DNA of 48,475 nucleotides from Planctomycetota bacterium (GTDB lineage: Bacteria > Planctomycetota > Planctomycetia > Pirellulales > Pirellulaceae). Made by a program: the position numbers and the translations under genes. Location of the stretch: contig JAJDEH010000414.1 in the NCBI GenBank assembly GCA_029259935.1, positions 1 to 48,475 of the forward strand, written 5' to 3'. A model generated the notes under the pieces. It ran no database searches. It was not told the DNA's origin and worked only from the letters and a program-made list of their open reading frames with translations. Shown here piece after piece: positions 8,682 to 18,165 of this stretch; position 1 is the first letter of the stretch; each line of letters opens with the position of its first letter.

Positions 8682-10412
8682 GTGGCAAAGCAAATGGTTT
8701 TTGATGATGCCGCCCGCCAACCGCTTTTGGCGGGAGTATCGAAATTGGCTCGCGCGGTTCGCAGTACTTTGGGACCACGTGGCCGAAATGCCGTTCTCGA
8801 TAAGGGCTGGGGTTCGCCCAAGGTAACCAAAGACGGCGTTACCGTGGCCGAAGACATCGAACTGGATGATCCCTACGAAAACCTGGCTTGCCAGTTGGTC
8901 AAGGAAGCGGCCAGCAAAACGAACGACGTGGCGGGCGACGGAACCACGACCGCCACGGTGTTGGCCGAGGCGATTTTCCGCGAGGGCCTCAAGATGATCG
9001 CCGCCGGAGCCGACCCGATGGCTCTGTCGCGTGGCATCAGCAAGGCCACCGATGCCGTGGTCGCACAAATCGGCAAACAGTCCACGCCGATTGATGAAAA
9101 GAACAAGAAGGAAATCCGCCAAGTCGCCACGATCGCGGGCAATAACGACCCTTCGATCGGCGATGTTCTGTCCGACGCATTTCTGGCGGTTGGCAAGGAT
9201 GGCGTCATCACGGTCGAAGAAGGCCGCGGCAGCGAGACGACGGTCGAAGTCGTCGAGGGTATGCAGTTTGATCGCGGCTTCCTGTCGCCTCACTTTGTCA
9301 CCAACCAAGACGATGTCACCGTCGAGCTGGAAGATTGCTACATGTTGCTGTTCGAGGAAAAAATCTCGTCGAACAAGAGCCTGATTCCGCTGCTGGAAGC
9401 GATCAGCAAATCCAACAAGCCGCTGCTGATCATCGCCGAGGACCTTGAAGGCGAAGCGTTGGCTACGTTGGTCGTCAACAAGATGCGCGGCATTCTTCAT
9501 GTTGCGGCCGTGAAGGCTCCCGGCTACGGAGACCGGCGGAAAGCGATCATGGGCGACCTTGGAGTTTTGACCGGTGGCCAGCCTATCTTCAAGGATCTCG
9601 GAATCGATTTGGAAGGCGTCAAGCTGTCCGATTTGGGCCGAGCTAAGAAAGTGAAGATTACCTCCGAAGAAACCATCATCGTGGGTGGAGCGGGTAAGAA
9701 AGCGGATATCGAAGGCCGCGCGGATCAAATCCGCCGCGAAATCGAAGTCACCGATAGTGAGTATGACCGCGAAAAGCTGCAGGAACGGCTCGCGAAGTTG
9801 GCCGGTGGCGTCGCTCAGATCAACTGCGGTGCCGCGACGGAAACCGAAATGAAGGAGCGGAAGGCTCTGCTTGAGGATGCCAAGGCCGCAACGCAAGCCG
9901 CGTTGGAAGAAGGTATCGTCGCCGGTGGCGGCGTGGCCCTGATTCGCTCGGAGAAGGCACTCGACAAGCTTGGCTTGGAGGGGGACGAAAAGCTCGGTGG
10001 CGAGATCATTCGCAATGTACTCGACCAGCCGCTACGAGCGATTGCTAATAACGCAGGTGTTGATGGCGCGGTGGTTGTCAATCGAGTTCGACGCTTGAAG
10101 TCCAAGACTGAAGGCTACAACGCGGACAAGGATGCCTACGTCGATCTAGTCGCCGCCGGCATTATCGACCCCGCCAAAGTGGTTCGCACCGCACTGCAAA
10201 ACGCCGCCAGTGTCGCCGCGTTGTTGCTGACCACGGAGTCCCTCATTACGGACATTCCGGCGGAAGAGGAAGAAGACGACCACGACCACCACGACCATGG
10301 AATGGGCGGCGGAGGCATGGGTGGAATGGGCGGCATGGGAGGAATGGATATGGGTGGCATGGGAGGAATGGGTGGCATGCCAGGCATGGGTGGAATGGGC
10401 GGCATGATGTAA
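8682..10412 (+). CDS. groEL1: Chaperonin GroEL, paralog 1, with His/Asp-rich segment and GGM tail
   Basis: 576 residues from GTG 8682, with ribosome binding site TAGGAGGA at 8666-8673. It is a complete 60-kDa chaperonin: [24 protein letters not shown] nucleotide site, [14 protein letters not shown], apical domain, the LLEDAKAAT segment carrying the ATP-hydrolysis aspartate, and [14 protein letters not shown]. The C-terminus is unusual: an acidic and histidine-rich stretch ([13 protein letters not shown]) precedes a long Gly-Met tail with more than ten GGM-like units, longer than the E. coli tail. It is first in groEL1-groES-groEL2. The His/Asp stretch could bind metal ions; that is inference. 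The other paralog, 539 residues, lacks a GGM tail, so the two rings probably differ in cavity lining and client range. Confidence 0.97.
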   Translation: MAKQMVFDDAARQPLLAGVSKLARAVRSTLGPRGRNAVLDKGWGSPKVTKDGVTVAEDIELDDPYENLACQLVKEAASKTNDVAGDGTTTATVLAEAIFREGLKMIAAGADPMALSRGISKATDAVVAQIGKQSTPIDEKNKKEIRQVATIAGNNDPSIGDVLSDAFLAVGKDGVITVEEGRGSETTVEVVEGMQFDRGFLSPHFVTNQDDVTVELEDCYMLLFEEKISSNKSLIPLLEAISKSNKPLLIIAEDLEGEALATLVVNKMRGILHVAAVKAPGYGDRRKAIMGDLGVLTGGQPIFKDLGIDLEGVKLSDLGRAKKVKITSEETIIVGGAGKKADIEGRADQIRREIEVTDSEYDREKLQERLAKLAGGVAQINCGAATETEMKERKALLEDAKAATQAALEEGIVAGGGVALIRSEKALDKLGLEGDEKLGGEIIRNVLDQPLRAIANNAGVDGAVVVNRVRRLKSKTEGYNADKDAYVDLVAAGIIDPAKVVRTALQNAASVAALLLTTESLITDIPAEEEEDDHDHHDHGMGGGGMGGMGGMGGMDMGGMGGMGGMPGMGGMGGMM

Positions 10413-10513
10413 GTCATACGTCCACGAACGAACTTCTCGGTCGTGACCCACCGCGATTACTCACTTAAAAAACACTGAATACATAAACCACATTGGAAGG
10501 AGCACATAACACT

Positions 10514-10810
10514 ATGGCAAAGATCAAGATTCGACCGTTGGACGATCGCGTAATCGTTGAGCCCCTGGACGCTGAAGAGACTACCGCAGGCGGCATCGTG
10601 CTGCCGGATAGCGCTCAAGAGAGGCCCCAACGCGGTACCGTTGTCGCCGTCGGCCCGGGCCGGCTGTTGGACAGCGGACAGCGCGGCGAATTGTCCGTGA
10701 CCGTTGGCGACGAAGTGATTTTTGGTAAGTACGGCGGCACTGAAGTCGAAGTCGACGGCGATGAAGTCAAGATCCTTCGCGAAGGCGATATTCTGGCGAA
10801 AGTGGTCTAA
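10514..10810 (+). CDS. groES: Co-chaperonin GroES
   Basis: 98 residues from ATG 10514, eleven bases after the strong ribosome binding site GGAAGGAG (10495-10502). An in-frame upstream start at 10493 would place that site inside the gene and is rejected. The sequence reads [19 protein letters not shown], with the mobile loop [20 protein letters not shown] and the end [33 protein letters not shown], all standard for the 10-kDa cap that closes the GroEL ring. It lies between two groEL genes, 101 bases after the first and 74 before the second, and presumably serves both. Confidence 0.97.
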   Translation: MAKIKIRPLDDRVIVEPLDAEETTAGGIVLPDSAQERPQRGTVVAVGPGRLLDSGQRGELSVTVGDEVIFGKYGGTEVEVDGDEVKILREGDILAKVV

Positions 10811-10884
10811 CGTAATCCCGAGCCATTTCTATTCTCGGCTACCCGAAAAAAACTCGTACATTGAATTCATAAGGGTCAATCAAC

Positions 10885-12504
10885 GTGGCAAAACAACTTC
10901 TTTTTGAAGATCACGCTCGCGCCAAGATGCTGCAGGGCGTGGAAAAGCTGGCGAACGCCGTCGCGGTGACGATGGGTCCCACCGGTCGAAACGTGATCAT
11001 TGACAAGTCCTTCGGCGGACCCACGGTCACCAAAGACGGTGTCACGGTCGCCAAGGAAATCGAATTGGAAGACCGATTCGAGAACATGGGCTGCAAATTG
11101 GTCGTGGAAGTCGCTCAGAAAACTTCGGATCTGGCTGGCGACGGTACGACGACTGCGACCGTGTTGGCTCGTTCGATTTTCAAGGAAGGCCTGCGAAACA
11201 TCGTCGCCGGCAGCAATCCCACTGCGGTCCGTCGCGGTATCGAAAAAGCGGTGGCCGCCGCCGCGGAAAAACTGCACTCGATGGCCAAGCCCGTGAAGGC
11301 CAAGGAAGAAGTGGCGAATATCGCGGCCATTAGTGCTAACAACGACATGGTGATTGGCGAACTGTTGGCCGATGCCTTGCATCACGTGGGACAAAACGGA
11401 GTCATCACCGTCGAAGAAGGCAAGACCCGCGATACGAAAATCGATTACGTCGATGGCATGCACTTCGACAAGGGCTTCATCTCGCCCTACTTCATCAACA
11501 AGCCGGCCGAGATGGAGTGCGTGCTGGAAGACGCGCTGATTCTGATTCACGAAAAGAAGATCAGCAACTTGCGTGAATTGGTGCCGATCCTTGAAAAGTC
11601 GAGCCAATCGGGCAAGCCGCTGTTGATCATCGCCGAGGACGTGGATGCCGAAGCCTTGACGCTGTTGGTGGTCAACCGGCTGCGCGGCACGCTGAACGTT
11701 TGTGCGGTCAAGGCACCTGGCTTTGGCGATCGTCGCAAAGCCATGTTGGGCGACATCGCCGTCCTGACTGGTGGCACGATGATCAGCGAAGACCTGGGTA
11801 TGCAACTCGAAAATCTTGAACTGAACAGTCTTGGCGCCGCTAAGAAGATCACCGTCGACAAGAACGGCACGACTATTGTTGAAGGTGGCGGATCTCGCGA
11901 CGAAATTGAAGCTCGCATTAATCAGATCAGCAACCAACGCGGCCAATGCGACAGCGAGTATGACAAGGAGAAGTTCGACGAACGGCTGGCCAAATTGAGC
12001 GGCGGCGTGGCTGTCATCTCGGTTGGTGCCGAGACCGAAGCCGACATGAAGCAGAAGAAGGCCCGCGTCGAAGACGCTTTGCACGCTGCCCGCGCCGCGG
12101 TCGAGGAAGGTATTCTTCCGGGCGGCGGAGTTGCCTTGCTGCGATGCAAGGGCGCGATCGAGGAAGCTCGCGCGAAGGCCAAGGGTGACGAGCGGATCGG
12201 AGTAGACATCGTCTTGAAGGCCTTGGACGCACCACTTCGTCAGATCGTGGACAACAGCGGACTGGACGGCAGCGTGGTAGCCGACGAGATCTTGGAAAAG
12301 TCGGAGAACACCGGCTACGACGCCAACAGCGGCGAATACGTCGACATGTGGAAGGCCGGCATCATTGATCCGGTGAAGGTCGTGCGAACGGCACTAAGCA
12401 ATTCCGCTAGCATCGCTGGCCTGTTGCTGACGACCGAAGCGATGGTGACCAACTTCGACAAGGAAGACAAAGAAAAACGCCACGTCGAAGGCGCCGTCGC
12501 CTAA
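10885..12504 (+). CDS. groEL2: Chaperonin GroEL, paralog 2, without GGM tail
   Basis: 539 residues from GTG 10885; the upstream ribosome binding site is weak (AAGGGT). All core chaperonin elements are present: [55 protein letters not shown], the [19 protein letters not shown] segment with the ATP-hydrolysis aspartate, and GGGVALLR. It ends [16 protein letters not shown], without the Gly-Met repeat of paralog 1. The two differ at many positions, so they are an old duplication. A strong rho-independent terminator follows about 90 bases downstream, closing the groEL1-groES-groEL2 unit. Confidence 0.97.
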   Translation: MAKQLLFEDHARAKMLQGVEKLANAVAVTMGPTGRNVIIDKSFGGPTVTKDGVTVAKEIELEDRFENMGCKLVVEVAQKTSDLAGDGTTTATVLARSIFKEGLRNIVAGSNPTAVRRGIEKAVAAAAEKLHSMAKPVKAKEEVANIAAISANNDMVIGELLADALHHVGQNGVITVEEGKTRDTKIDYVDGMHFDKGFISPYFINKPAEMECVLEDALILIHEKKISNLRELVPILEKSSQSGKPLLIIAEDVDAEALTLLVVNRLRGTLNVCAVKAPGFGDRRKAMLGDIAVLTGGTMISEDLGMQLENLELNSLGAAKKITVDKNGTTIVEGGGSRDEIEARINQISNQRGQCDSEYDKEKFDERLAKLSGGVAVISVGAETEADMKQKKARVEDALHAARAAVEEGILPGGGVALLRCKGAIEEARAKAKGDERIGVDIVLKALDAPLRQIVDNSGLDGSVVADEILEKSENTGYDANSGEYVDMWKAGIIDPVKVVRTALSNSASIAGLLLTTEAMVTNFDKEDKEKRHVEGAVA

Positions 12505-12596
12505 CGAGGCGGCCAGCGAATGTTCGGCTTCCACGAACCGGCTTACGTTAGTTGCGAAGACGGGCGGCCGCCGGATGAACATGGATTATCGATCCG

Positions 12597-12629
12597 ACAG
12601 GCCACTTCGACCGCGAAGTGGCCTGTTTT
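12597..12629 (+). terminator. Rho-independent terminator of the groEL1-groES-groEL2 unit
   Basis: A perfect 13-base-pair stem: ACAGGCCACTTCG (12597-12609), loop ACCG, then CGAAGTGGCCTGT (12614-12626), followed by a short T-run (TTTT at 12626-12629). It lies 92 bases after the groEL2 stop and separates the chaperonin operon from dnaJ-grpE. Confidence 0.85.
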
Positions 12630-12737
12630 GCAATACAAAACATTGGGTCGGTCGAGGCTGGATAAAAAAACGGCGCATCCTGGGAATTCGGGCTGAACTA
12701 TAATTCCTGAGGTAATTCAGACGACCTCTGCAAGACG

Positions 12738-13895
12738 ATGGCTACCATGGCTGCAAAACGCGACTACTACGAAGTCCTCGGCGTTGCCCGCGAGGCCGGC
12801 GAAAAGGAAATTGCGGCCGCCTATCGGAAAATGGCCATCAAGTTTCATCCCGATAGCAACGCCAATGACGAAACGGCGACTCAAAAGTTCAAGGAAGCTT
12901 CGGAGGCGTACGAAGTATTGCACGATCGCGAGAAGCGGTCGCGGTACGATCAGTTCGGGCACGCCGGCGTCGAGGGTGGGGCTCAGTTCCACGACGTAGG
13001 CGATATTTTCGAGGCTTTTGGCGACATCTTCGGCGGCGGCGTTTTCGGCGACATCTTTGGATCATCGCGGCGCGGAGGCGGACGACGACGACGTAAGGGC
13101 GCGGATGTCCGCTGCGATGCCACGCTCACGTTGGAAGAAGCGGCCCGCGGAGTCACGAAGACCGTAAGATTCACCCGCCGCGAACGTTGCGAAACTTGCG
13201 ACGGCAGCGGCAGCCGGCCGGGATCGAAACCCGAGTCTTGTCGCCGCTGCGGAGGCCAGGGCCAAGTGGCGCAGTCGATGGGATTCGTCCGCGTGCAGAC
13301 CACGTGTCCAACCTGCCAAGGCGCTGGATCGATCATTTCCAATCCTTGCGTCGACTGTGGTGGAAACGGCTTCTCTCCCAACAAGGTGACGAAAGACATC
13401 GCCATTCCAGCCGGTATCGATGACGGGATGCAGGTCCGCATCACGGGCGAAGGCGAACCGAGTCCCGATGGGGGCCCTCCAGGAAATTGCTACTGTTTCG
13501 TTCGCGTGCGGGCGCATCATTTGTTTCACCGTGACGGCAACAATTTAATCCTGCAGATGCCGGTGACTTACAGCCAGGCGGTGCTTGGTGCCACGATCGA
13601 AATCCCCACGCTGGATGGTCCGGATGAATTGAAGATCCCGAAGGGAACGCAGTCCGGAGAAGTGTTTCGACGCCAAGGACGCGGATTGCGGGATCCTCAA
13701 GCTGGTGGCGTGGGCGATCTGCTGGTACAAACATATATCGAAACGCCCAAGAAACTGACCACACGACAAGAAGAACTTTTGCGAGAGCTGGCGGACTTGG
13801 AACATGCCCATGTTTCGCCGCAACGGAAGAGCTTCTTGGATAAGATTCGTGATTACTTCGCGGGCGATGACGCCCCGGTTGTCCAGGAGAATTAG
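12738..13895 (+). CDS. dnaJ: Chaperone protein DnaJ
   Basis: 385 residues from ATG 12738 (an in-frame ATG at 12747 is also possible). The J domain is at the N-terminus with the HPD motif at residues 37-39 (IKFHPDSNAND). A Gly/Phe-rich region follows (GDIFGGGVFGDIFGSS). Four CxxCxGxG zinc-binding repeats follow (CETCDGSG, CRRCGGQG, CPTCQGAG, CVDCGGNG), then the client-binding C-terminal beta domains. This is a full type I DnaJ that stimulates the DnaK ATPase and binds unfolded clients. grpE follows immediately; dnaK itself is not in the window. A TATAAT at 12699-12704 could be a -10 box, although no good -35 is seen. Confidence 0.96.
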   Translation: MATMAAKRDYYEVLGVAREAGEKEIAAAYRKMAIKFHPDSNANDETATQKFKEASEAYEVLHDREKRSRYDQFGHAGVEGGAQFHDVGDIFEAFGDIFGGGVFGDIFGSSRRGGGRRRRKGADVRCDATLTLEEAARGVTKTVRFTRRERCETCDGSGSRPGSKPESCRRCGGQGQVAQSMGFVRVQTTCPTCQGAGSIISNPCVDCGGNGFSPNKVTKDIAIPAGIDDGMQVRITGEGEPSPDGGPPGNCYCFVRVRAHHLFHRDGNNLILQMPVTYSQAVLGATIEIPTLDGPDELKIPKGTQSGEVFRRQGRGLRDPQAGGVGDLLVQTYIETPKKLTTRQEELLRELADLEHAHVSPQRKSFLDKIRDYFAGDDAPVVQEN

Positions 13896-13901
13896 CGGAC
13901 A

Positions 13902-14492
13902 ATGTCGCAAGCCAACGATCCAGAAGCTGAAAGCCAAAGACGAGCGGCCGAAATGCAGCGGGAATTGGAAGGTCTTGGTCCCGAGGAACCCTCTATGTTC
14001 GATCAGCTTGGCGGCGACCTTCAAGGAAAACTGAAGGACGCGGAGAGCCGCGTGCTGCGGGCTCAGGCAGAGCTAGAGAATTACCGCAAGCGCATGCGCC
14101 GCGAGATGGAAGACGATCGCAAGTACGCCATCCTGCCCGTCCTGCGCGACGTGCTGAATGTCGTCGATAATCTCAACCGCGCGATCGAAGCGGCGGAGCA
14201 ATCCGAGAACACGGGCGGGTTATTGGAAGGCGTGAAAATGGTGGCGACACAACTGGAAACCGCCCTGGAACAACATCAATGCAAACGCATCGAATCCCTG
14301 GGCCAGCCCTTCGATCCGAATTTACATGAGGCGATCGGACAGGAACCAAGCAACGATTATCCTCAGAATTCGGTGACTCGCGAGTTGCGTGCCGGCTACG
14401 TTTTACACGACCGCGTCATTCGACCCTCACAGGTCTTTATTTCGACCGGTTCGGGCGACCCGCCCCCGGCCCGTTCGGGAGGCACCAAATAG
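13902..14492 (+). CDS. grpE: Nucleotide exchange factor GrpE
   Basis: 196 residues from ATG 13902, six bases after the dnaJ stop; its ribosome binding site AGGAGA (13885-13890) lies in the end of dnaJ, so the two are translated as an operon. The N-terminal half is a long coiled coil (LKDAESRVLRAQAELENYRKR). The C-terminal half is the GrpE beta domain (GVKMVATQLETALEQHQCKRIESLGQPFDPNLHEAI and VTRELRAGYVLHDRVIRPSQV). GrpE releases ADP from DnaK in the DnaK-DnaJ-GrpE cycle. The last 20 residues are a Pro/Gly/Ser-rich tail. Confidence 0.96.
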   Translation: MSQANDPEAESQRRAAEMQRELEGLGPEEPSMFDQLGGDLQGKLKDAESRVLRAQAELENYRKRMRREMEDDRKYAILPVLRDVLNVVDNLNRAIEAAEQSENTGGLLEGVKMVATQLETALEQHQCKRIESLGQPFDPNLHEAIGQEPSNDYPQNSVTRELRAGYVLHDRVIRPSQVFISTGSGDPPPARSGGTK

Positions 14493-14571
14493 TTAGGCCT
14501 GCCGATTCGATTTCGGCCTCTCGCATTGTTCTGTATCCTCGTCCGGTCCCTTACGCGAAATTTGAACTCAT

Positions 14572-14925
14572 ATGCCAACCTACGATTACGAGTGCGACGG
14601 TTGTGGACACACGTTTGAACACTTCCAGTACATTAGCGAAGATCCAATAACAGACTGTCCCGAGTGCAAGAAACCGAAACTGCGTCGTTTGTTCGGAACG
14701 GGCGCTGCACTCGTGTTCAAAGGTTCGGGTTTTTACCAAACGGATTACCGCAGCGACTCGTACAAGAAGGCGGCGGAAGCGGACAAGAAATCTTCAGAGA
14801 CCAGCAAGTCGGATTCGTCTTCCTCGGACAGTTCCTCCTCCAAATCGAAATCGGCCGAGTCAAAATCATCCGAAGGCGGCGGCGGGTCGAAACCCGGCAG
14901 CGGTTCAAAACCCGACAAGAAATAA
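14572..14925 (+). CDS. FmdB-family zinc-ribbon protein
   Basis: 117 residues from ATG 14572. The first 60 residues match the FmdB-type putative regulatory zinc ribbon: MPTYDYECDGCGHTFEHFQ, a second cysteine pair CPECKK, then LRRLFGTGAALVFKGSGFYQTDYR. The four cysteines of the two CxxC pairs should bind one zinc. The remaining half is low-complexity Ser/Lys/Gly (repeats of SSS and KS), probably disordered. The biochemical role of the family is not settled. It follows grpE by 79 bases and precedes yacG by 19. Confidence 0.85.
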   Translation: MPTYDYECDGCGHTFEHFQYISEDPITDCPECKKPKLRRLFGTGAALVFKGSGFYQTDYRSDSYKKAAEADKKSSETSKSDSSSSDSSSSKSKSAESKSSEGGGGSKPGSGSKPDKK

Positions 14926-14944
14926 AGCCCCACGAGATCCCACC

Positions 14945-15142
14945 ATGGACGACATGCGTTGTCCCACTTGTCAAAAGGCGTTCGATTCCAAGCAATCCGT
15001 AGCCATGCCTTTTTGTAGTTTGCGGTGTAAGATGATTGACCTGGGACGATGGCTGAAGGAAGAAATTGGCATGCCGGCCGAACCCGAAGACCGAGACGGT
15101 CAGCCCCCCATGGCGGCACACGAGGACGAACAACATGAGTGA
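14945..15142 (+). CDS. yacG: YacG-type zinc protein (DNA gyrase inhibitor family)
   Basis: 65 residues from ATG 14945. It carries the family pattern MRCPTCQKAF ... MPFCSLRCKMIDLGRWLKEE: two cysteine pairs (CPTC and CSLRC) that bind one zinc, followed by the IDLGRW segment. In E. coli YacG binds GyrB and inhibits gyrase. The C-terminal tail is short and acidic. The stop overlaps the start of the next gene by eight bases (ATGAGTGA), which indicates translational coupling. Confidence 0.85.
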   Translation: MDDMRCPTCQKAFDSKQSVAMPFCSLRCKMIDLGRWLKEEIGMPAEPEDRDGQPPMAAHEDEQHE

Positions 15143-16541
15143 AAACAGTGGCGTCCTCAGGGAAGTCTCTTGGCGCGATCTGTGCCCTTGGTTTCTTATT
15201 TTTCGCACGTTTCGAATTTCGGTGGGCTTTCCGGTGTTGCTGTTGGCGCTCGGCGGAACGCTGTTGACCCCGGTTGGCTGGTTGGTCAGTGAACAGATTT
15301 TCGTCAGCAAGGAAATGAGTGAAGAGAGTGGCTTCAATAGTGTTCTCGAACAGAATCGCCGCTGCCCCTGCGATCAACCGGGCGAACCCGCTCGCGTGCT
15401 GCCGACCGACTTTCCCATGGACAGCATGCACGTTCAACATTCGATCGCCTTACTGCCGAACCTGTGGTATCAGCGTTTCGTCCAACCCTTTGCCGTTCTG
15501 TTCGACGTTAGATTGACGCTCGGCAAGTTTGGCTATTTCCTGTTTGGCGGCCTGTGGACACTGGCGGTGTGGTCCTTTTTTGGCGGGGCCATTACGCGAA
15601 TCGCCGCCATGCAATTGGGGCGTGAGGAACGCGTGAGCCTGAAAGACGCCGTTTCGCACGCGTGCCGCAAGTGGGTCGCATTCATGTCCGCCCCAATCTT
15701 GCCGATGCTTGGCGTTGCTGGACTGGGGCTGCCGATCGCACTGCTGGGACTGTTCATGATGGGCGACTGGGGCGTTCTCGTCGCCGGGATTTTTTGGATC
15801 TTCGCGCTGCTGGCCGGCTTTATCATGGCGGTGATGCTGCTGGGTCTGGCGTTTGGTTGGCCTCTGATGTGGGGCACCATCAGCACGGAAGGAACCGATG
15901 CCTTCGACGCGCTCAGCCGGTCTTATGCCTACACTTTTCAAAGGCCAATGCATTATTTGTTTTACACGCTCGTGGCGGCCGTGTTTGGGTTGCTGTGTTG
16001 GACCTTGGTCTACTATTTCTCCGAGGCGGTTATCGACCTGACCTTTTGGGCGGGAAGCTGGGGCTCGAATCTTAATCGTTACTGGGGACAGGAATCGCTG
16101 GACGTGTCGCGGATGGAGGCCATTCGTCAAGCCGTCAACGGGGGCGACCGAACAACTGGCGTATGGCTAGTGTATGCCTGCGTCGGCTTGGTGCGTGCGA
16201 TGGCGACCGCTTTCACTTACAGCTTTTTTTGGTGTGTTGCCACGGCGATCTATCTCCTGCTGCGACGAGACGTCGATCAAACCGAAATAGACGAAGTCTG
16301 GGCGGACGACGAAACCGAACGCTACGAACTGCCGCCGATCCGCCCCGACAAAGACGGCGTTCCCGATGTGGCGGATCAGTCCGACGCGGAAGACTCGGCC
16401 GATTCCGCCCCTGGCTCCAGTTCGTCCAGTGGCGAAGCTTCTTCCGCATCCGATACGGAAGCATCCCCGTCCGACATTCCGCCCGAGCAACAAGGCGACG
16501 ATACGGACAATGGCGATGCGACCGACAAGCAGGACGGCTAA
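15135..16541 (+). CDS. Multi-pass membrane protein of unknown function
   Basis: 468 residues from ATG 15135, overlapping the yacG stop. I do not recognise a characterised family. The N-terminal 30 residues are cytoplasm-like (VSWRDLCPWFLIFRTFRIS). There are about six or seven hydrophobic segments: PVLLLALGGTLLTPVGWLV, FGYFLFGGLWTLAVWSFFGG, ILPMLGVAGLGLPIALLGL, a long double segment GVLVAGIFWIFALLAGFIMA onward, YLFYTLVAAVFGLLCWTLVY and WLVYACVGLVRAMATAFTYS. The last 80 residues are an acidic Ser/Asp/Glu-rich tail. An N-terminal pair of cysteines (RRCPCDQPG) lies in the first loop. The plan resembles planctomycete membrane proteins of unknown role. Confidence 0.8.
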   Translation: MSENSGVLREVSWRDLCPWFLIFRTFRISVGFPVLLLALGGTLLTPVGWLVSEQIFVSKEMSEESGFNSVLEQNRRCPCDQPGEPARVLPTDFPMDSMHVQHSIALLPNLWYQRFVQPFAVLFDVRLTLGKFGYFLFGGLWTLAVWSFFGGAITRIAAMQLGREERVSLKDAVSHACRKWVAFMSAPILPMLGVAGLGLPIALLGLFMMGDWGVLVAGIFWIFALLAGFIMAVMLLGLAFGWPLMWGTISTEGTDAFDALSRSYAYTFQRPMHYLFYTLVAAVFGLLCWTLVYYFSEAVIDLTFWAGSWGSNLNRYWGQESLDVSRMEAIRQAVNGGDRTTGVWLVYACVGLVRAMATAFTYSFFWCVATAIYLLLRRDVDQTEIDEVWADDETERYELPPIRPDKDGVPDVADQSDAEDSADSAPGSSSSSGEASSASDTEASPSDIPPEQQGDDTDNGDATDKQDG

Positions 16542-17305
16542 CGGTCTCCCGGCTTGGTCCCACTCGCTCGCTCGATGAATTGACAGGCACCGGCGCGAGT
16601 CCAGTCATCCGCCAAGGTGAACAAAAAGCGAACTCCATCCTGGGCGTATTTGCCAACGTTATCATTGTTGGTGAGCGTGCCGGCCACGCGGCCACGAGCT
16701 TGTATCCGCGCGACGGCTTCGTCAACCGTCCGCAAAACTTCGGGATGAGACCAATTGGAAATGTGTCCCATCGACGCGGCCAGGTCGGCCGGTGCCACGA
16801 AGAACACGTCGATGTGGTCGACCTCCAATATCTCGTCCAAATTTTCGATGGCGATGATGTCTTCGATCAATACCACCAAGAGAGTGTGGTCGTTGGCAAC
16901 CTCAAAGTAATCGGGAACGCCGAACCCATGACGCGTCCCGTACAGGCCGCGCCGTCCCAGCGGAGCAAACTTGCCACCGGCAACGACGTTTTCCGCTTCA
17001 GCCCGTGTATTGACGTGCGGAACCACGACTCCCTGCACACCCCGATCGAGGGCCCGGTAGATCACCGGCTGCTCGTTTTGATTGACGCGCAGGATCGACG
17101 TCATCCCCCACAGATCACACGCACGAGCCAGATTCGAAATGTCCGCGAAGTCGACGGGACCATGCTCGCCTTCCAACCAAACCCCGTCGAAACCCAAGGG
17201 GCCGAACTGGTCGATCCAGTCGGCATCGTTCGGGCCGGACACGACATGCACCGCCTCGCCCGCGGCAAGTTTCTGCTTTACCCGGTTGGGCCGTATCTGA
17301 CTCAT
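16538..17305 (-). CDS. HpcH/HpaI aldolase/citrate lyase family protein
   Basis: 255 residues from ATG 17305, which overlaps the TGA stop of the upstream DUF1080 gene (ATGA), so the two are translationally coupled. The sequence has the features of class II pyruvate-type aldolases: WLEGEHGPVDF with the metal-binding glutamate, catalytic-region ILRVNQNEQPVIYRALDRG, the VQGVVVPHVNTRAEAE segment, VLIEDIIAIENLDEIL with the second metal-binding glutamate, and VDVFF-like HIDVFFVAPADLAASMG. Members cleave or form 2-keto-3-deoxy acids from pyruvate and an aldehyde. The substrate here cannot be told. Its 3' end overlaps that of the convergent membrane protein gene by four bases. Confidence 0.87.
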   Translation of the reverse strand: MSQIRPNRVKQKLAAGEAVHVVSGPNDADWIDQFGPLGFDGVWLEGEHGPVDFADISNLARACDLWGMTSILRVNQNEQPVIYRALDRGVQGVVVPHVNTRAEAENVVAGGKFAPLGRRGLYGTRHGFGVPDYFEVANDHTLLVVLIEDIIAIENLDEILEVDHIDVFFVAPADLAASMGHISNWSHPEVLRTVDEAVARIQARGRVAGTLTNNDNVGKYAQDGVRFLFTLADDWTRAGACQFIERASGTKPGDR

Positions 17306-18165
17306 CGGCCTTCGTCGTAGCCGGTTAGAGGTCGAATCCAAATGTTGCGAAAACGAGTCGGATTGCCGTGGTCTTGCAGTTGGATCGGCAGCTTGTCGCC
17401 GTGGGGTTGCCATTTGGCGGGATTCTTGTGGCCACTCTTTCCGGCCAGCTTCGTTCGCAAATGGACCACCACGCCATTGTGCAGCACGGTTAACGTGGCG
17501 GGTTCGACCAACTCCTTATCTTCGAACTTGGGTGCTTCGAAAATGATGTCGTAGGTTTGCCATTTACCCGGACCGCGCGAGGCATTCACCAAGGGTGGAT
17601 ACTGTCCGTAGATCGCCGAGGCTTGGCCGTCGGAGTAGGTGCGATTCTCAAAAGAGTCGAGGATTTGTACTTCGTAATTACCCATCAGAAACACGCCACT
17701 GTTTCCGCGTCCTTGGCTTTCGCCTTTGGGTTCCGTGGGTGTGGCAAACTCGACATGAAGCTGGCAACTTCCAAAGCCATCCTTGGTCTTAATGGAACCG
17801 GTCTTGTTTACCTCCATGTAGCCGTTTTCAATCTTCCACTTCGCTTCGCTCTTGCCATCGCCGGCTGTCCATTGCAAAAGGTCGGTACCATCGAACAGCA
17901 CGATGGCGTCCGAGGGGGCACGGCCCGCCTTGTCGACCGTGCTGGCCGTCCCCGGCGAAACGATCGGCGGCTCGGGACGGTTAATATCGTGAACACGCCA
18001 ATTCTGTCCGGGAATGAGCGCCGTGTCGCTATAGCCAACCGGCGGCAAACCACTTTGTCGGCGACCCATAATGGTTTCGTCACTATCGCCCGCAGTGGCA
18101 TTCGGTGCCAGCACCAGGAAAACGGCCAAGGTGAGAATCGCGAGAAATCGGTATAGCAAGGTCAT
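17302..18165 (-). CDS. Secreted DUF1080 (3-keto-disaccharide hydrolase-type) protein
   Basis: 287 residues from ATG 18165, with GAGGTG upstream as ribosome binding site. Residues 1-25 are a Sec signal peptide (FLAILTLAVFLVLAPNATAG). The rest matches the planctomycete-abundant DUF1080 / 3-keto-disaccharide hydrolase fold, a LamG-like jelly roll: DAIVLFDGTDLLQWTAGDG, W-KIENGYMEV, FGSCQLHVEFATP, GRGNSGVFLMGNYEVQILDS, and a closing HGDKLPIQLQDHGNPTRFRNIWIRPL. Some members act on 3-keto-sugars; others are only binding domains. Pairing with an aldolase hints at carbohydrate breakdown, but that is inference. Confidence 0.9.
   Translation of the reverse strand: MTLLYRFLAILTLAVFLVLAPNATAGDSDETIMGRRQSGLPPVGYSDTALIPGQNWRVHDINRPEPPIVSPGTASTVDKAGRAPSDAIVLFDGTDLLQWTAGDGKSEAKWKIENGYMEVNKTGSIKTKDGFGSCQLHVEFATPTEPKGESQGRGNSGVFLMGNYEVQILDSFENRTYSDGQASAIYGQYPPLVNASRGPGKWQTYDIIFEAPKFEDKELVEPATLTVLHNGVVVHLRTKLAGKSGHKNPAKWQPHGDKLPIQLQDHGNPTRFRNIWIRPLTGYDEGR

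Noticed and set aside
8658..9896. Long open frame (412 codons) antisense to groEL1
   Set aside because: It is the mirror of a well-supported chaperonin gene, and its product shows no recognisable domains. GC-rich codon bias produces such frames.
10300..10412. Short tandem repeats of GGCATGGG type
   Set aside because: They encode the Gly-Met tail of GroEL1, a normal chaperonin feature, so this is coding repetition and not a separate repeat element.
10811..10884. Possible terminator or attenuator between groES and groEL2 (CCGAG/CTCGG arms with a 10-base loop)
   Set aside because: The stem is only five pairs with a long loop and no T-run directly after it.
10876..12084. Long open frame (402 codons) antisense to groEL2
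   Set aside because: Same reason; it even resembles the antisense frame of groEL1 because the two sense genes are homologous.
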